Part shown: positions 61,712 to 64,000 of the stretch, piece by piece
Layout of the letters: each line of letters starts with the position of its first letter
Numbering within the stretch: the stretch's first letter is position 1
Notes under the pieces: generated by a model
Seen by the model: the letters and a program-made list of their open reading frames with translations, nothing else
Databases searched by the model: none
Told to the model about the DNA's origin: nothing
Translations under genes and position numbers: made by a program
Source: Pedobacter sp. FW305-3-2-15-E-R2A2
GTDB taxonomy: Bacteria; Bacteroidota; Bacteroidia; Sphingobacteriales; Sphingobacteriaceae
Assembly: GCF_038446955.1 (NCBI RefSeq)
Contig: NZ_CP151803.1
Span: 1,364,001 to 1,428,000 of the forward strand
Direction of reading: 5' to 3'
Length of the DNA stretch: 64,000 nucleotides

Positions 61712-62893
61712 ATGACGGAAAGTACAATCATCCAGCCTGTTAAGTCTAAGGAAAGAACAGTTATAGTCGACATTCTGCGGGCATGGGCCTTGCTTGGTGT
61801 AGCCATCGGAAATTACGTCGATTACTTTGGCATAGGGAAGCCCATAAAACATGCTCCGGATAAAGTATCGGATGTCCTGGCCCTGGTAAATCAGTACTTT
61901 TTTGCCGCAAAATCATGGACCTTACTGAGCGTATTATTTGGCTATGGCTTTGCCGTCTTAATGAATAACATCGCAGAGAAAGGCAAAAATCCATTCTTAT
62001 TTTTTTCTAAACGGATGTTCTGGCTGTTTGTTCTTGCCTTCATCAATTCTGCCTTTTGGTTTGGCGATATTTTAAAAGACTATGCTTTTTTAGGTCTGGT
62101 ATTGTTGCTGTTTTATCAGGCATCTGCAAAAACAGCCTTTAGAACAAGTATTTTATTGCTGCTCATTGTTCCCTTTGTTTCGGCCTGGCTGGCTTCTGTT
62201 TCTCATTATGACAACAGTAAAGAGATGGCGAAAATTTTGCCGCTTTATTACAGTCACAATTGGATTGATGTATTTGTCATGAACCTCAAGGGAACTTATT
62301 TCCTGGAAGTGATCAATCCCCAATATGCAATCACTGTTCACATTGTGATGTTTGCCTGTATGTTGCTTGGTTTTGCTGCCCAGCGGATTGGCTTTTTTGA
62401 CAGATTGCCCGAGTTTAAAAAGCAATTAAAAACCTTGTTTTGGATCAGTCTGGCAGCGGCGATTATCTTAAATGTCGTGTTAAAGATGGCGGCTAGCCAT
62501 GAGTTGAAACTACTAAAATTTTTTAGGCCCGGGTTTTGGGTGATTTTAAGTACCATGCTGAGTATCATGTCTGGTATTTGCTGGCTTTATATCAGTGGCA
62601 AGCTAAAGTCCGTTTTTTCTGGATTGCAATTTATGGGCAAGATGACCCTGACCAATTATATGACGCAAAATGTGATCGCAACATTCCTGTTTTTAAATGT
62701 TGGGTTCGGGTGGTTTAATACGAAACCCTACTGGTTTTATGTCTTGGCTGCGGTAACGGTTTTTGTTGCCCAGATATTCATTAGCAAATGGTGGTTAAGC
62801 CATTATAACTATGGTCCTATGGAGTGGATCTGGCGTCAGTTAAGTTATGGGAAGCGATTACCGATTAAGAAAGTAAAGGAAATCAAAGCATAG
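61712..62893 (+). CDS. DUF418 family membrane protein
   Basis: 393-aa protein with about ten hydrophobic segments. Family marks are the N-terminal ERTVIVDILRAWALLGVAIGNY and the C-terminal DUF418 domain with GKMTLTNYMTQNVIA and GPMEWIWRQLSYGK. DUF418 proteins resemble acyltransferase-type membrane proteins; no function is established. TATATTTA ends 3 nt before the ATG, so the mRNA may be leaderless. Confidence 0.9.
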   Translation: MTESTIIQPVKSKERTVIVDILRAWALLGVAIGNYVDYFGIGKPIKHAPDKVSDVLALVNQYFFAAKSWTLLSVLFGYGFAVLMNNIAEKGKNPFLFFSKRMFWLFVLAFINSAFWFGDILKDYAFLGLVLLLFYQASAKTAFRTSILLLLIVPFVSAWLASVSHYDNSKEMAKILPLYYSHNWIDVFVMNLKGTYFLEVINPQYAITVHIVMFACMLLGFAAQRIGFFDRLPEFKKQLKTLFWISLAAAIILNVVLKMAASHELKLLKFFRPGFWVILSTMLSIMSGICWLYISGKLKSVFSGLQFMGKMTLTNYMTQNVIATFLFLNVGFGWFNTKPYWFYVLAAVTVFVAQIFISKWWLSHYNYGPMEWIWRQLSYGKRLPIKKVKEIKA

Positions 62894-63003
62894 TCCATCT
62901 TTTTCCTTGTAAAATCCATCAAATTTTTAATCATTTTATCATAAATTTATGGATAGGGTTGGGAATTAAATTGATCAACACAAGAAACCAAATAAATCTT
63001 TGT

Positions 63004-64000
63004 ATGTATCGCAGGCTTTTTTATTTAATGCTGGCGTTTGTGGCGGTTGTATATACCATACAGGCCTGCAATTCGTCGGCCAGTCAGGTTGTTGAGGAGC
63101 AGATACCGGATAAGGTCAGCTATAACTTTCATGTCCGACCAATTCTGTCTGATAAATGTTTCACCTGTCATGGGCCCGATGCGAACAAACGGGAGGCAGG
63201 ACTAAGGCTTGATATCGCTGAAGAAGCTTATAAAGCACTAAAGGAAAACCCTTCTGCACATGCGCTTGTTCCTTTCAAACCTGAGGCTTCTGAGGTTTTT
63301 CTTCGCATTTCTTCTACCGACTCCGCCTTGATGATGCCACCCAAATCTTCTAATCTGAAGCTGACTGCCCATGAAATTTCTATGATAGAGAAATGGATCA
63401 GACAAGGTGCTAAATATGAACGCCATTGGGCCTTTAACCCTCCAAAAGCTCCGGCCATCCCTAAAGTGAAAACAGAAGACTGGGCAAAGAATGAAATCGA
63501 TCATTTTATCCTGGAAAAGCTGGAACAAAAAGGGGTAAAACCCAATGCCGAAGCAGATAAAGAAAGGCTATTGAAAAGACTCAGCCTCGACCTGACCGGT
63601 TTACCTCCCGGTATAGATGTCATGGACAAATTTCTCGCCGATGGCAGCAGTAATGCCTATGCGAAAGTAGTAGAATCGTTGTTGCAAAGTCCTGCATATG
63701 GTGAGAAAATGGCCCTTCACTGGCTGGATGTTTCCCGTTATGCGGATTCCCATGGGTATCAGGACGACAATTACCGCTCTCAATGGCCATGGAGAGATTG
63801 GGTGATTCATGCGTTTAATAAAAATATACCTTACGACCAGTTCATTACCTGGCAGCTTGCAGGTGATCTCATGCCGGATGCGACGAAAGAACAATTGCTC
63901 GCTACGGGCTTTAACCGCAACCATAAAATCACAGAAGAGGGTGGGGTGATCGACGAAGAATACCGTGTAGAGTATGTGACCGATCGGACCAATGCCTTTG
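63004..64000 (+). CDS. PSCyt1/DUF1549 lipoprotein, 3' truncated by the window
   Basis: Open reading frame from ATG 63004 to the window end (332 codons). The lipobox VVYTIQAC gives a lipid-anchored Cys at residue 22. A cytochrome-c-like domain follows: FHVRPILSDKCFTCHGPDANKREAG with the haem motif CFTCH, then MMPPKSSNLKLTAHE. A DUF1549-type domain starts near EIDHFILEKLEQKGVKPNAEADKERLLKRLSLDLTGLPP. This is the planctomycete-type secreted protein usually paired with a DUF1501 sulfatase-like protein, which may lie beyond the window. The rest of the gene (DUF1553) is off the end. Confidence 0.9.
   Translation, partial: MYRRLFYLMLAFVAVVYTIQACNSSASQVVEEQIPDKVSYNFHVRPILSDKCFTCHGPDANKREAGLRLDIAEEAYKALKENPSAHALVPFKPEASEVFLRISSTDSALMMPPKSSNLKLTAHEISMIEKWIRQGAKYERHWAFNPPKAPAIPKVKTEDWAKNEIDHFILEKLEQKGVKPNAEADKERLLKRLSLDLTGLPPGIDVMDKFLADGSSNAYAKVVESLLQSPAYGEKMALHWLDVSRYADSHGYQDDNYRSQWPWRDWVIHAFNKNIPYDQFITWQLAGDLMPDATKEQLLATGFNRNHKITEEGGVIDEEYRVEYVTDRTNAF

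Noticed and set aside
1..64000. CRISPR array, insertion sequence or prophage
   Set aside because: No regularly spaced repeats, transposase, integrase or phage structural genes were seen on either strand.

Overview
The window is chromosomal DNA of a Bacteroidota bacterium, most likely family Sphingobacteriaceae (Pedobacter-like). The evidence is mixed. Most candidate promoters carry the Bacteroidota -7 element TAnnTTTG (for example before both tRNA-Leu(UAG) genes, tig, ftsK and sufB), and Shine-Dalgarno sequences are rare. Typical gene groups are present: tandem FtsX permeases, tig-clpP-clpX, a suf operon, short AMP nucleosidase, GT9 plus DUF4254, and a small 'LSRDQMKNIKGG' double-glycine peptide. 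No phage, insertion sequence, integrase or CRISPR array was seen. Species was not determined.

Layout. 1-6.5 kb: ABC exporter cluster with three FtsX permeases (the first cut by the window edge) and one LolD-type ATPase. 6.5-8.4 kb: a metal-receptor-fold protein and two identical tRNA-Leu(UAG) genes flanking a DUF4440 gene. 8.4-12.2 kb: tig, clpP, clpX (folding and proteolysis), with unusual leaders. 12.3-22.3 kb: housekeeping genes (AMP nucleosidase, SixA phosphatase, GT9, DUF4254, PolX-like protein, SppA, FolK, an HPt protein, PssA, Rho). 22.5-31 kb: pyrF, an EamA transporter, DUF2851, PspC, an ankyrin protein, ftsK, lolA, an MBL hydrolase and tRNA-Leu(GAG). 31-37.8 kb: accessory genes, including an unknown protein, HxlR with a quinone-reductase-like flavoprotein, a candidate RiPP precursor, DoxX, YceI, SymE-like toxin, USP and PiT. 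38-46 kb: an unknown protein with two short-chain dehydrogenase-type enzymes, LytS/LytTR and hybrid-free histidine kinase signalling genes, DUF2147, a YCF48-like protein, a VOC protein and tRNA-Cys. 46.5-50.6 kb: a beta-glucan unit of GH30 and GH16 lipoproteins sharing the same C-terminal beta-trefoil, plus a predicted outer-membrane barrel. 50.6-57.5 kb: sufBCDSE-sufT with an Rrf2 regulator and a divergent Crp/Fnr gene. 57.5-61 kb: ribulose-monophosphate formaldehyde genes hxlB-hxlA between two AraC regulators. 61-64 kb: DUF302, DUF418 and the start of a planctomycete-type cytochrome/DUF1549 lipoprotein.

The most interesting items are an orphan Cys/Pro-rich double-glycine peptide precursor; a long perfect palindrome over the sufB promoter; a terminator hairpin with a 9-codon leader ORF in front of tig; a duplicated start region in front of clpP; several genes whose -7 element lies only 4 nt before the start codon (likely leaderless mRNAs); a PolX protein that has lost its catalytic DxD; an orphan terminator implying an unannotated small transcript next to ftsK; and the paired glucanases with a shared trefoil module. 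All functional calls rest on reading motifs by eye; no searches were run.
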